Shown: one piece after another, positions 17,161 to 25,678 of the stretch
Numbering within the stretch: position 1 is the first letter of the stretch
Layout of the letters: each line of letters begins with the position of its first letter
Assembly (NCBI GenBank): GCA_018001695.1
Contig: JAGNHN010000012.1
Location: 1-64,000 of the forward strand
Origin: Lentimicrobiaceae bacterium
GTDB lineage: Bacteria > Bacteroidota > Bacteroidia > Bacteroidales > JAGNHN01
Direction of reading: 5' to 3'
DNA length: 64,000 nt
Made by a program: the position numbers and the translations under genes
Notes under the pieces: model-generated
Told to the model about the DNA's origin: nothing
The model's database searches: none
Seen by the model: the letters and a program-made list of their open reading frames with translations, nothing else

Positions 17161-17814
17161 TCAGGTTATCCGGTCGAAATCGATCAACACCTTACCAGCT
17201 TGTTTCATAAGACCGATTGCCCAGCGGGTGATGATGAACGCACTCAGGATGCCGCTGATACTATCCAGCCAGTGCAGGCCAAAGTACTTCCCGGCCAGCA
17301 GTGCGATGATAGCGGCAACACTGGTGACGCCATCAGCCAGCACATGCAGGTAGGCGGAACGTATATTGGGATCGTGGTGGGCATGACCATGATGCAGGAA
17401 CCAGGCACTGAGTCCGTTGACAACGAGTCCGATCAAGGCCACAACAATGGCCTGGTCGAAGCGGATCTCTGCAGGGTGCAGGAGACGATGTCCGGACTCC
17501 ACCGCCATCAGCAAGGCTACTATCTGGAGAGCCACCGCGGAGGTAAAGCCAGCCAATGCGAGGACCTTTTCCCTGCTGAAGCGCATGCTTTTACGATTTT
17601 GCAGCCGACGGGTGATCACATAAGCAACCCAGGTCAGGCCCAGGGCCAGGACATGGGAAGCCATATGCCAGCCATCGGCCAGTAAGGCCATCGACTGTGT
17701 CCAGTAACCATATGCAATTTCAGCCAGCATGGTGACCGCCGCGATCAGGATCACCCAAAGCGTGCGCTTCTCAAAAGACGTCTGCCATGAATCCTTGCCG
17801 TTAGTATCTGTCAT
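17161..17814 (-). CDS. CDF-family metal efflux transporter without C-terminal domain (DmeF-like)
   Basis: 217 residues. Cation diffusion facilitators export Zn, Co, Ni and similar ions using six TMs. The metal site is visible as LLADGWHMASH in TM2 and HVLADGVTS in TM5; a His-rich loop HHGHAHHD lies between TM4 and TM5. TM2 closely matches the DmeF (Co/Ni) branch. Typical members are ~300 residues with a cytoplasmic ferredoxin-like dimer domain of ~80 residues; this one stops at VLIDFDRIT just after TM6. No continuation is seen in other frames, so it is either naturally CTD-less, as some CDFs are, or an old truncation. Confidence 0.85.
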   Translation of the reverse strand: MTDTNGKDSWQTSFEKRTLWVILIAAVTMLAEIAYGYWTQSMALLADGWHMASHVLALGLTWVAYVITRRLQNRKSMRFSREKVLALAGFTSAVALQIVALLMAVESGHRLLHPAEIRFDQAIVVALIGLVVNGLSAWFLHHGHAHHDPNIRSAYLHVLADGVTSVAAIIALLAGKYFGLHWLDSISGILSAFIITRWAIGLMKQAGKVLIDFDRIT

Positions 17815-18002
17815 GTTTGCTGATATGGTTCTTCATCATTCCTATACATGCCATTCGGGATGTATTCTTTCCCATTGGAGATGCCCTTTGGGCAAAGTTC
17901 CGCATTTCAATGTAAAAATGCGTGTTTTGCTCCGGATATTTCATATAATCACGTGTTTAACAATCCAATAACAAACATTGCCTTTCAGACCGGATAAAGT
18001 CG

Positions 18003-18010
18003 TATTTTTG
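18003..18010 (+). promoter_or_regulatory. TAnnTTTG promoter box (OB-fold lipoprotein)
   Basis: TATTTTTG, 52 nt before the start at 18062, with an ATTG at 17977-17980 at roughly -33 spacing. Confidence 0.55.
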
Positions 18011-18061
18011 CATGTGTTATTCCCATTATCCATTCAATTTGACATCTAACAATCCTGACCA

Positions 18062-18781
18062 ATGAAAAGAATTGCAAACTATTTCATATTGGCCGTGTTG
18101 GCTTCCATGTTAGTGATATCCTGTAAACAAGGTGACAGTAAGGAAAAACAAGCCATTGTGCACGAAGGCATGAATGTCGTAGTGGCCAAAGAGGCCCTGT
18201 ATGCCACCAACTACACCTATATGCTGGTGACCGAAGACCAGAATGAGTATTGGATCGCCGTCCCCTATCAGGAAGTAGAAATAGGCAAGACCTATTACTT
18301 TGAAGGCAAAATGGAAATGAAGGACTTCAAGAGCAAGGACCTGGACCGTGTTTTTGATGTAATCTATTTTGTTGACAACATCTATGATACGCCGCATCAG
18401 GCTCCGGCGCAGGATGCGGCCATGCCCATGGGAAGGCAGCCTGTTGAGCAGTTGGAAGGACTGAATATTGAACCAGCCAAGGGTGGCATCCGTATTGCCG
18501 ATCTATACGCCAATCCGGCCTCCTACCAGGGCAAACAGGTAATCTTAAGGGGACAGGTCATGAAGGTCAATGAGGGCATCATGGGCAAAAACTGGATCCA
18601 CTTACAGGACGGCAGCAGCCATGAGGGCAAGTACGATATTACCGTAACTTCCGGTGTATTACCCAAAGTGGGTAATACCATCACATTGCAGGGTACCGTT
18701 GCTGTGGATAAGGATTTTGGTGCAGGTTATTTCTATGATGTGATTGTAGAAGATGCCCAGGTAGTGCCTGCCTCCCTCTGA
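18062..18781 (+). CDS. Lipoprotein with OB-fold-like C-terminal domain
   Basis: 239 residues. The N-terminus is a lipoprotein signal (FILAVLASMLVISC with Cys21 as lipid anchor). Residues ~35-110 form a small beta domain (VVVAKEALYATNYTYMLV ... EIGKTYYFEG). Residues ~140-235 look like an OB fold of the periplasmic GW/DNA-binding-like type: IRIADLYANPASYQGKQVIL, VRG-like RGQVMKVN, NWIHLQDG, DITVTS, GNTITLQGTVAVDKDFGAGY. Such domains occur in Bacteroidota lipoproteins of unknown role, possibly heme or small-ligand binding. It has its own promoter box and a strong terminator and is monocistronic. Confidence 0.75.
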   Translation: MKRIANYFILAVLASMLVISCKQGDSKEKQAIVHEGMNVVVAKEALYATNYTYMLVTEDQNEYWIAVPYQEVEIGKTYYFEGKMEMKDFKSKDLDRVFDVIYFVDNIYDTPHQAPAQDAAMPMGRQPVEQLEGLNIEPAKGGIRIADLYANPASYQGKQVILRGQVMKVNEGIMGKNWIHLQDGSSHEGKYDITVTSGVLPKVGNTITLQGTVAVDKDFGAGYFYDVIVEDAQVVPASL

Positions 18782-18837
18782 TGACATTATAAAAATTCCA
18801 TCACATTAGCCTGGCTTTGAATACAGGCTTGCAAACC

Positions 18838-18873
18838 AACGGCCAGCCCTGATGTGTTGGCCGTTTTCCTTTT
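18838..18873 (+). terminator. Rho-independent terminator after the OB-fold lipoprotein
   Basis: 8-bp stem AACGGCCA / TGGCCGTT with a 12-nt loop, followed by TTCCTTTTC. It lies 57 nt after the stop at 18781. Confidence 0.85.
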
Positions 18874-19143
18874 CATCCAGGCTGTCTGCCTCATCCATTT
18901 TAGAATAGAAGCAACTATTTTCCCTTTTGTGTGAAAAGATTTCAACGTATTTTTCACGAAACAACGACCCATCAATATTACGCATCTCATTGATTACATG
19001 AATTATAATAATTTTTTGCCTTCACATTCATGGTATAACATGCTGTTTGTCAAACAAATCATACCGACATATCTTATATATTAATTTGGATTGCAGAAAA
19101 AAATTCCCGACATTTGAAAAATCACCTTAAAAACGTGTCAATC
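18874..19143. other. AT-rich upstream region of the PstS-like gene
   Basis: No gene supported. The segment 18990-19100 is strongly AT-rich and must hold the promoter of the gene at 19144; no perfect TAnnTTTG was found. A partly palindromic TTTGTCAAACAAA lies near 19047. Confidence 0.4.
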
Positions 19144-20091
19144 ATGAAAAACACGCCGGTTATATGCATCCTTATCACCCTGCTTACGGCAGGTTGTTTC
19201 CTGACATCCTGTAAAACAGAAAATGCGCCATCTGAAGAAAGCAATGAATTGGCATTCAGTACAGAAACCGTTGATACCATCAGGCTGGCCGGCGCTTATG
19301 CCTTGTATCCACTGGCAACAGCCTGGGCCGATGCATTTCATGCTGCCTATCCAAATATTCACTTTGAAGTCAGCAAACTCAGCGTTGACGAAGCCCGGCA
19401 GATGGTATCAGATGGACGTGCCGATATGGCTATGTTGTCGCAGGAAGTCCAGGTACGCAAGCATTGCTGGCGTGTGGCCGTCGCTAAAGGCGGTGTTGTG
19501 CCTGTTTTGAATGCTGCCAATCCCTATCTTCCGAAGCTTCTTGAACAAGGGGTTCAGCATGACGACCTGATACAAGCCTATCAAAACGGACAGGCCAGCT
19601 GGGCTACCTGGACCGGACAAGGCAACCAGGATCCGGTGAAATTGTATTACAGGTCCGATACTTCCGGGGCAGGGATTACCTGGGCCCAGTTCCTGTGGAC
19701 AGATATCACAGAGATCAAGGGTATTCCCGTCAATGGAGAGGATGAGATGATACAAAAAATCAAGGAAGACGTTTACGCGCTCGGCTATATCAATATGAAC
19801 AACTGCTTTGACCTGAATACAAGGGATCTGCAACAGGGCCTGGCCATCCTCCCTCTTGATCTGAATTATAACCAGCGGATTGATGCCAAGGAGAAGTTGC
19901 CAACGACGTTGGATGAATTCCGCCGCTTCTTATGCCTGGGGAAGTATCCCAAGAACCTCTGCCGCAACCTTTATTTTGCAGCCCCTGAGGAACCTGCTGC
20001 ACCTGCCATCAAGGCTTTCCTGGATTATTGCATGAATGAAGGCCAGGAAAAGTTGGATTCTATGGGATTTGGGAGCCTCAAAGGGCACTAA
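19144..20091 (+). CDS. PstS-like substrate-binding lipoprotein
   Basis: 315 residues from the ATG at 19144, which begins MKNTPVICILITLLTAGC and so gives a proper lipoprotein signal; a TTG 30 nt upstream is a poorer start. The body has the phosphate-binding-protein fold: IRLAGAYALYPLATAWADAF, SVDEARQMVSDGRADMAML, then the second lobe with YYRSDTSGAGITWAQFLW, matching the SGT/S-type phosphate loop of PstS. It ends PAIKAFLDYCMNEGQEKL. Known biology: PstS delivers phosphate to PstCAB. No pstC, pstA or pstB lies nearby, so it may serve a distant transporter, a TonB-linked system or sensing. Confidence 0.8.
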   Translation: MKNTPVICILITLLTAGCFLTSCKTENAPSEESNELAFSTETVDTIRLAGAYALYPLATAWADAFHAAYPNIHFEVSKLSVDEARQMVSDGRADMAMLSQEVQVRKHCWRVAVAKGGVVPVLNAANPYLPKLLEQGVQHDDLIQAYQNGQASWATWTGQGNQDPVKLYYRSDTSGAGITWAQFLWTDITEIKGIPVNGEDEMIQKIKEDVYALGYINMNNCFDLNTRDLQQGLAILPLDLNYNQRIDAKEKLPTTLDEFRRFLCLGKYPKNLCRNLYFAAPEEPAAPAIKAFLDYCMNEGQEKLDSMGFGSLKGH

Positions 20092-20185
20092 GCGAAAAAA
20101 ATCCCGCTTCAGAATATGATTATAAAATTCATGTAATCAGTACGTTCTGAAAATATCGAAAAATATTTTCATATTTTTGACGTGG

Positions 20186-20219
20186 AGGGGGTTACCTTTT
20201 CCCCAAATGGGTATTAATA
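20186..20219 (+). promoter_or_regulatory. Putative ECF-sigma promoter upstream of the dockerin/cohesin-like gene
   Basis: AGGGGGTTACCTTTT (20186-20200) followed by GTATTAATA (20211-20219); exactly 14 nt separate GTTACC from GTATTA. The same two boxes with the same spacing lie before the ECF sigma gene on the opposite strand (26249-26283). A TSS near 20226 would leave a ~19-nt leader before ATG 20245. Interpretation as -35/-10 boxes of the ECF factor is inference from identity and spacing. Confidence 0.7.
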
Positions 20220-20244
20220 CCTGGACAGGTAAAATAATTCAGAG

Positions 20245-21507
20245 ATGAAACGACTTTTATTGGCAGCGCTCACCTGCGCAGCATGCATGGCTGTTCTCCC
20301 GGGTTACGCCCAAAGTGTGATACAGGGGCAATTGCTATACCACGATTTATGGCCCATACATCCGGCCAAGGTTTTATTGGTAAGAACAACCAACCAGACT
20401 GTAGCAGATTCAACCCAGACCGATACCCTCGGGCACTATGCCTTCAGCCAGGTAGCGGCAGGGAGCTATATTATCAAGGTGACACCGCAGTTTACCTATG
20501 ATGATATTGATATGGCCGACGCCCTGCTGGTCATCCAATACCTTGCACCCGGGCAGCAGATCAACCTAAGCCTGCTGCAGCGGCTGGCCGCCGACATGAA
20601 CAAAGACAGCCAGATCTCCATAGGAGATGCCCTGGCCATCATCCAGAAATGGATCGCCAATCAGCTCAATAAAACCACTACTGAAGAAGAATGGATCTTT
20701 GTCGCCGATACCTCCCTCCCGGATACACTGGTGATCTCGGGGCAGATAACAGATACAACGAACTATGATATGGGAGGGACGCCAAGTGGAAGCCCTTCAC
20801 CTAGTAGTTCGGATAGACCACAGAAAAAACCCTCTTACCTGCACTATTTGAAAGCCGGGGCTGTGTTGACCGCCAGCGCCGCGACAGAAACCCTGATCCC
20901 CGTCAGGATGGCTGAAAGTGCCGGGATCGGTGGGATGGGACTGGTCCTGGGTCTTAGTTCCCCCGATGCCTGCTTCCTGGGGTTTGAACCGGTTCTGCCG
21001 GGATGGACAATACAGGTCAGCGGAAATTTCCTTCGCCTGGCCTGGGTGGATGAAACATCCGGTGGCCGTAACTTCCAGCCAGATGAGTTGCTCGGACATA
21101 TCCGCCTGCAACTGTCCCCTTCCTGCACCCACCTCAGCATCACCCAGGGACCGGCCAGCCATGTCATATCGGCAGAGGGCACCCAGCTGAAACAAACCCT
21201 GTTCGAAATTCCTTCCGTTCAGACGGAAACACATACGACCCGCCTGGAAGCAGTTTACCCCCATCCGGTGACCGGATCCGCCCAGATTCAGTACGCACTG
21301 GCCGCAGCTTCCGAGGTAAAATTATGCCTGCTGGACCTGCAGGGCAGGATGGTACAGGAGATCCTGCATGCCACAAAAGAGGCCGGCAGCCACACCCAGC
21401 CGTTTACCGGCCATCAACTCCGACCCGGCATTTATGTGCTGGAGATGACCGTACAAGATACACAGCAGCGTTTCAGATTGACCAGGCAGGTCCTGCTTGC
21501 CGACTGA
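20245..21507 (+). CDS. Secreted protein with dockerin-like and cohesin-like modules and T9SS domain
   Basis: 420 residues. Signal peptide LLLAALTCAACMAVLPGYAQ; a carboxypeptidase-regulatory-like beta domain (about 22-95, QGQLLYHDLWPIHPAKVLLV ... GSYIIKVTP); a dockerin-like pair (about 95-150) whose second repeat has the calcium loop DMNKDSQISIGDALAIIQKW (D-x-N-x-D...I...D); a Pro/Ser linker; a cohesin-like beta sandwich (about 215-310: ETLIPVRMAESAGIGGMGLV ... LLGHIRLQLSP); and a T9SS type A domain. Cohesin and dockerin in one chain suggests intra- or inter-molecular assembly on the surface. It is the presumed output of the ECF sigma factor through the promoter at 20186. A terminator follows. 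Confidence 0.8.
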   Translation: MKRLLLAALTCAACMAVLPGYAQSVIQGQLLYHDLWPIHPAKVLLVRTTNQTVADSTQTDTLGHYAFSQVAAGSYIIKVTPQFTYDDIDMADALLVIQYLAPGQQINLSLLQRLAADMNKDSQISIGDALAIIQKWIANQLNKTTTEEEWIFVADTSLPDTLVISGQITDTTNYDMGGTPSGSPSPSSSDRPQKKPSYLHYLKAGAVLTASAATETLIPVRMAESAGIGGMGLVLGLSSPDACFLGFEPVLPGWTIQVSGNFLRLAWVDETSGGRNFQPDELLGHIRLQLSPSCTHLSITQGPASHVISAEGTQLKQTLFEIPSVQTETHTTRLEAVYPHPVTGSAQIQYALAAASEVKLCLLDLQGRMVQEILHATKEAGSHTQPFTGHQLRPGIYVLEMTVQDTQQRFRLTRQVLLAD

Positions 21508-21530
21508 AGCTTTACCCGTCCACCTGTCCC

Positions 21531-21558
21531 AAGGCCGGCCTGTCCGGCCTTTTTTATT
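21531..21558 (+). terminator. Rho-independent terminator after the dockerin/cohesin-like gene
   Basis: 8-bp GC-rich stem AAGGCCGG / CCGGCCTT with a 5-nt loop and T-rich tail TTTTATTT. It separates the gene from the CHAT gene downstream. Confidence 0.9.
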
Positions 21559-21577
21559 TAGCTTTGCAACAAATCCC

Positions 21578-21585
21578 TATATTTG
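21578..21585 (+). promoter_or_regulatory. TAnnTTTG promoter box (CHAT gene)
   Basis: TATATTTG, 46 nt before ATG 21632. A second match, TAGCTTTG, lies at 21559-21566. The CHAT gene therefore appears to have a housekeeping promoter, not the ECF-type motif. Confidence 0.6.
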
Positions 21586-21631
21586 TGGTATAAAGCCTGG
21601 GTATTATTGGGTTAAACAGAGCAGCACCAAG

Positions 21632-24600
21632 ATGCACCGCATTCGACTTTTCCTACTGCTGGCATGCCTCACGGGATTCCTGTGCCTGCCCATTTTCTGG
21701 CCCATGGCCCAGCAGGGCAGTGTGAAGGACCAGGGAAGCCACTGGATGCAGAAGGGGGAAAGGGCCTTCCAGGAAGCCCGCTACGACAGTGCCATCCGCT
21801 GTTTTGAAGAGGCCGCGAATGCTTTCGCCCGGCCGGAGCAGCCGGCCGCCCGCGCCAGGGCCCTGATGCGGCAAGCGGAATGCCATCGCATCATCAGCCA
21901 TATCGATAAAGCCTATCGCTTGTTTCTGGAGGCCAGGGGACTGATCGAAGCGCACCGCATACAGGATCCCATGATGCTGGGAGACCTGGGCCACCTCGAA
22001 TCCAACATTGTGTCAGACCAGGGTGACTTTGTCGCAGCCATCCGGATCATGAAGGAGGCCATCGCCCTGAAAGCCAGGGCCCATCCCCGCCCCGATTCCA
22101 GCATCAGCATGAGCCTGAACAACATCGGCTTTAACTTCTTCTACCTATCAGATTACGATTCGGCCAAGCATTATTACAGCCTGGCCCTGAACCGGGCCTT
22201 GCAGGACCGCGAAAGGTACCTGTCGGATGTGGCTACCTTTATGCAAAACATCAGCCTGGTGCATAGCAGGAAAGGAGACCTAGACAGCGCGCTCTGGCTG
22301 ATGCAGGAATCCATGGCCATGCGGGAAAAGATACTGCCGCCCGGCAATCCGGACCTGGCTCATAGTTATCTGAATATAGCTACCATCTATTCCGCAGTTG
22401 GCAATTACGAACAAGCCATGGCCTACAGCAAAAAGGCGGTGGACATCTTTTACAAAAGCCTGGGACCCGATGCCGTGGAACTGAGTATTCAATACACTTC
22501 AATAGCAAATCATTTGATTCGGCTGGGTGATAGGGAAAAGAGCCTGGAATATCATCGAAAAAGCCTTCAAATCAGCTATCAGAACGAATCACTACGGAGC
22601 GTTAGTACATCCAGCATTATGGCGATCGCTAATCATTATTTCGCCAAAGGTGACTATCAGGCATCCCTACACTACCTGCAAGACAGTAAAATTGCCCTCG
22701 ATAACCCAGGTACCCGGATATCGTATTACATTTCGCTGGCCCGTACATTAGGAAAACTAGGACAGCAGCAGGAAGCATTATCCTATGTCAGGCAGGCCAA
22801 CAAGCTAACCTTTTCAACGAACGGTCCTAATCACATTGACAACGGATATATTTTTTCATCATTGGGTGGAATCTTGCTGGAGATGGGGAATGCAACAGCG
22901 GCCCTCCAATACTACGATCAGGCACTTGCTGTATACAAGCACTATTTTGGAGACCGCAATCCAAGGATGTATTATGTGCACAGTGCCTATGCCAGTGCAT
23001 ACAACCGCCTCGGTATGCCTGACAAAGCCCTGGCGGCCTTTCAGGAAGCGATCATCTGTGCGTCAGCGTCCTTCGACGATACTTCAGTATTCCGTAATCC
23101 CAGGCCCTCTACGGTGCTGATGGCTTCCTTTCTCGTGGAGCCCTTAGCAGGTAAGGCCTTGATATTCAAAGACAAATACGACAAAACGAAGGACCTAAGG
23201 TATCTGGAGGCCTCCCTGGATGCACTCCGCTTGTCGGCCGATGCCATTGACCTGGTGCGCAACCAGTATACGGATGTAAGCAAGGCCAACATTTCGGCGG
23301 AGCAGCGTCTGGTTTACCTTAATGGAGTCGAGGTAGCCCGGACCATGTTCCAGCTCAGTGGCAGGACGGCCTACCTGGAAGAAGCTTTTCAGTTTGCGGA
23401 AAGGAGTAAATACGCCGCATTATTATCCAGTATGCGGGACATCCAGGCCCGGCAGGTGGGTCGCATACCCGACAGCCTGAGCCGGGAGGAACAGGAGATC
23501 AAAGACCGCATCATCGCCTATCAGAAGCTGATCTATGACGAGCAGCTCAAGCCGGAACCAGACCAGGACAAGCTTACGCGCTGGGAAGGGCAGTTGTTCC
23601 AGAGCAAGCGGGACCTGGAAAGCATGGTAGCCCGTCTGGAAGCTGCCTACCCGCATTACCATGAGCTGAAGTACCGTTCGGATGTTGTCCACCCACATGA
23701 GATCCAGCAACAGCTTGGAGATGAGGAGGCCATGGTGGCCTATCTCAAAGGAGACACCAACCTGTTCGCCTTTTACATCACCAGGGACGATCTCAGGCTG
23801 GTCAGCACACCCACTGACAGTAGCCTGGCTATTCACATCGAGACATTGAGAAATGCCATGACCAGCCAGGGCATTGCCAATAATTCTTCCGCTTCTTTTG
23901 CACGCCAGGCCGTTGCCGCCCATGCTCTTTTTAAGACCTTGCTTGAGCCTGGCTATGATTTACTGCAGGGGAAAGATCTCCTCATTATACCGGATGAGAT
24001 GCTGGGTTATCTTTCCTTTGACATCCTGCTGAACAAGCCCCCGGACACGGCCTCTTACGATTACAGCAAGCTTCCGTACCTGATCCGGGACCACAACATC
24101 AGTTATGCCTACCTGGCTACCCTGCAATATCGCAGGGAGGTGTCGCATAGCAAGCGCGCAACCAAGGCCATTGCTTTTGCTCCCAATTATACCGGCATAA
24201 GGGAAGCTCCGTCAGAAAACCTCCTGAGTCTAAGAGGAATGGAGAAATTCCTTTTGCCGATCAAACATGCCAAGATGGAGATGGACCTCCTGAAGGACAA
24301 GGCCGACGCCCGGATATTCACCGATGATGCTGCCAATGAATCCAATTTCAAGGCATTATCTCCTGAATACGACATTATACACCTTGCCATGCATTCGGTT
24401 GTTGACAACGAGAATCCCATGCTGTCGAAGCTGGTGTTTACGATCCCGTCGGAGGTACAGGAAGAAGATGGTTTGCTGAATGCTTTTGAGATATACAACC
24501 TGAATTTAAGGGCCAGGATGCTGGTGTTAAGTGCCTGCAACACCGGTTACGGTCAGATGCAGAAAGGCGAGGGTATCATCAGCATAGGACGGGCTTTCAT

Positions 24601-24925
24601 GTATGCAGGTATCCCTGGTATCATCATGACCTTATGGGAGATAGAAGACAAGTCGGGTTATGATATCATGACTCATTTTTACAAGTATTTATCGCAGGGC
24701 AAGGACCGGGATGAGTCCATTCGTCTGGCCAAGCTGGATTATTTACAGGCAGCTGGCAAGCTGCATGCGCACCCATACTTTTGGGCGGCCTACATCAACA
24801 TCGGGGACAATTCACCGGTCTATACAAAAAACAGACACACCACCTGGGTAGTAGTGGTGTGTCTTCTCGCCTTGTTGCTGATAGCGGGAGGGTATCTCCG
24901 GGGGAGGAGATGGAGGGAATCTTAA
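21632..24925 (+). CDS. Exported TPR-CHAT (caspase-like) protein with C-terminal TM
   Basis: 1097 residues from ATG 21632, chosen because it opens into a signal-peptide-like segment (LFLLLACLTGFLCLPIFWPMA); the longer frame from 21497 overlaps the terminator. Residues ~30-500 are tetratricopeptide repeats (e.g. YDSAKHYYSLALNRAL, YEQAMAYSKKAVDIFYKSLG). After a helical linker comes a CHAT domain (~800-1060): His921 in HLAMHSVVDNENP and Cys969 in LSACNTGYG form the caspase-type dyad, followed by GEGIISIGRAFMYAG and TLWEIED. It ends with one TM (WVVVVCLLALLLIAGGYL) and a basic tail. Predicted topology: periplasmic TPR-CHAT, anchored in the inner membrane. Its stop abuts the stop of the convergent anti-sigma-like gene. 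The protease target is unknown. Confidence 0.9.
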   Translation: MHRIRLFLLLACLTGFLCLPIFWPMAQQGSVKDQGSHWMQKGERAFQEARYDSAIRCFEEAANAFARPEQPAARARALMRQAECHRIISHIDKAYRLFLEARGLIEAHRIQDPMMLGDLGHLESNIVSDQGDFVAAIRIMKEAIALKARAHPRPDSSISMSLNNIGFNFFYLSDYDSAKHYYSLALNRALQDRERYLSDVATFMQNISLVHSRKGDLDSALWLMQESMAMREKILPPGNPDLAHSYLNIATIYSAVGNYEQAMAYSKKAVDIFYKSLGPDAVELSIQYTSIANHLIRLGDREKSLEYHRKSLQISYQNESLRSVSTSSIMAIANHYFAKGDYQASLHYLQDSKIALDNPGTRISYYISLARTLGKLGQQQEALSYVRQANKLTFSTNGPNHIDNGYIFSSLGGILLEMGNATAALQYYDQALAVYKHYFGDRNPRMYYVHSAYASAYNRLGMPDKALAAFQEAIICASASFDDTSVFRNPRPSTVLMASFLVEPLAGKALIFKDKYDKTKDLRYLEASLDALRLSADAIDLVRNQYTDVSKANISAEQRLVYLNGVEVARTMFQLSGRTAYLEEAFQFAERSKYAALLSSMRDIQARQVGRIPDSLSREEQEIKDRIIAYQKLIYDEQLKPEPDQDKLTRWEGQLFQSKRDLESMVARLEAAYPHYHELKYRSDVVHPHEIQQQLGDEEAMVAYLKGDTNLFAFYITRDDLRLVSTPTDSSLAIHIETLRNAMTSQGIANNSSASFARQAVAAHALFKTLLEPGYDLLQGKDLLIIPDEMLGYLSFDILLNKPPDTASYDYSKLPYLIRDHNISYAYLATLQYRREVSHSKRATKAIAFAPNYTGIREAPSENLLSLRGMEKFLLPIKHAKMEMDLLKDKADARIFTDDAANESNFKALSPEYDIIHLAMHSVVDNENPMLSKLVFTIPSEVQEEDGLLNAFEIYNLNLRARMLVLSACNTGYGQMQKGEGIISIGRAFMYAGIPGIIMTLWEIEDKSGYDIMTHFYKYLSQGKDRDESIRLAKLDYLQAAGKLHAHPYFWAAYINIGDNSPVYTKNRHTTWVVVVCLLALLLIAGGYLRGRRWRES

Positions 24926-25669
24926 TTATCTTTTCAGCTTTTGCATGATGAACTCCGCCCTTTGTTTGTAGGGGTTTCCTTCCTGCGCCAGTTGCCTGAG
25001 TGTCTCCAGTACTTTTTCGTTTTGCCCGGTCTTCAGGTAGCATAGTCCCTGATACCAGGAAGCTTGTTCAACGAAGAGATTTTCGCCTTCATCCATGATT
25101 TTCTGGAAGGAATTGATCGCTTCTTCGTAATTATTGATTTCCATATAAGCCAGTCCGGAATAGAAGTGCACCAGCAGGTTGGATTCGCCTTGTTTGAACA
25201 ACTGCAGGGCTCCCTGATAATCCTGGGCTTCATATTTTTTCAGGGCTTCCATGAGCTGGCCGTCATGGGTTCCTGAGGCACCGGCGCGCATGATCATGAC
25301 AGCATCATCAGGCTGGTAGTACATGCTATACAATTGTTCGGACGACATGGTATCATCCTGAACATAGTAATAGATACCGGCAGATACGATGAGCAGCAGG
25401 AGGACAGCAGCAGCCTGATAGGCCCAGGTAAAACGCCATTTTCTGATTTTATCATCGGCAGGCTGATCTGCCAGGCGTGTATGAATGCGCTGGAGTGTTG
25501 CGCGCAACGTCAGGGCATCAGTTTCAGTCAGAGCGGTATCCATTTCACGATGGAGTTCTACTTCTTGCCTGAGTGCCTCATCGGTTCTCATTGCTTCGAG
25601 AAAGGCCGCTTCCTCGGCTTGGCTCAGGTCGCCTGACAAAAATGCATCTATTAATTCAAAATACTTCAT
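24926..25669 (-). CDS. Anti-sigma-factor-like membrane protein with periplasmic TPRs
   Basis: 247 residues. N-terminal cytoplasmic part (1-~83) begins YFELIDAFLSGDLSQAEEAAF and has the helical layout of short ECF anti-sigma domains (SGDLSxEEExxFxxxMxxxxxL). One TM follows (AYQAAAVLLLLIVSAGIYYY, ~85-105). The periplasmic part (~110-247) carries TPR-type helices (YEAQDYQGALQLFKQGES, NYEEAINSFQKIMDEGEN, WYQGLCYLKTGQNEKVLETL). It starts 9 bp after the ECF sigma gene, the usual order sigma then anti-sigma. Inference: it holds the sigma factor at the membrane and senses a periplasmic signal through its TPRs, perhaps the TPR-CHAT protein encoded convergently next door. Confidence 0.8.
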   Translation of the reverse strand: MKYFELIDAFLSGDLSQAEEAAFLEAMRTDEALRQEVELHREMDTALTETDALTLRATLQRIHTRLADQPADDKIRKWRFTWAYQAAAVLLLLIVSAGIYYYVQDDTMSSEQLYSMYYQPDDAVMIMRAGASGTHDGQLMEALKKYEAQDYQGALQLFKQGESNLLVHFYSGLAYMEINNYEEAINSFQKIMDEGENLFVEQASWYQGLCYLKTGQNEKVLETLRQLAQEGNPYKQRAEFIMQKLKR

Positions 25670-25678
25670 AGTGCTGCC

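Noticed and set aside
18787-18990. 67-codon minus-strand frame
   Set aside because: Runs across the terminator after the OB-fold lipoprotein; no start signal or domain.
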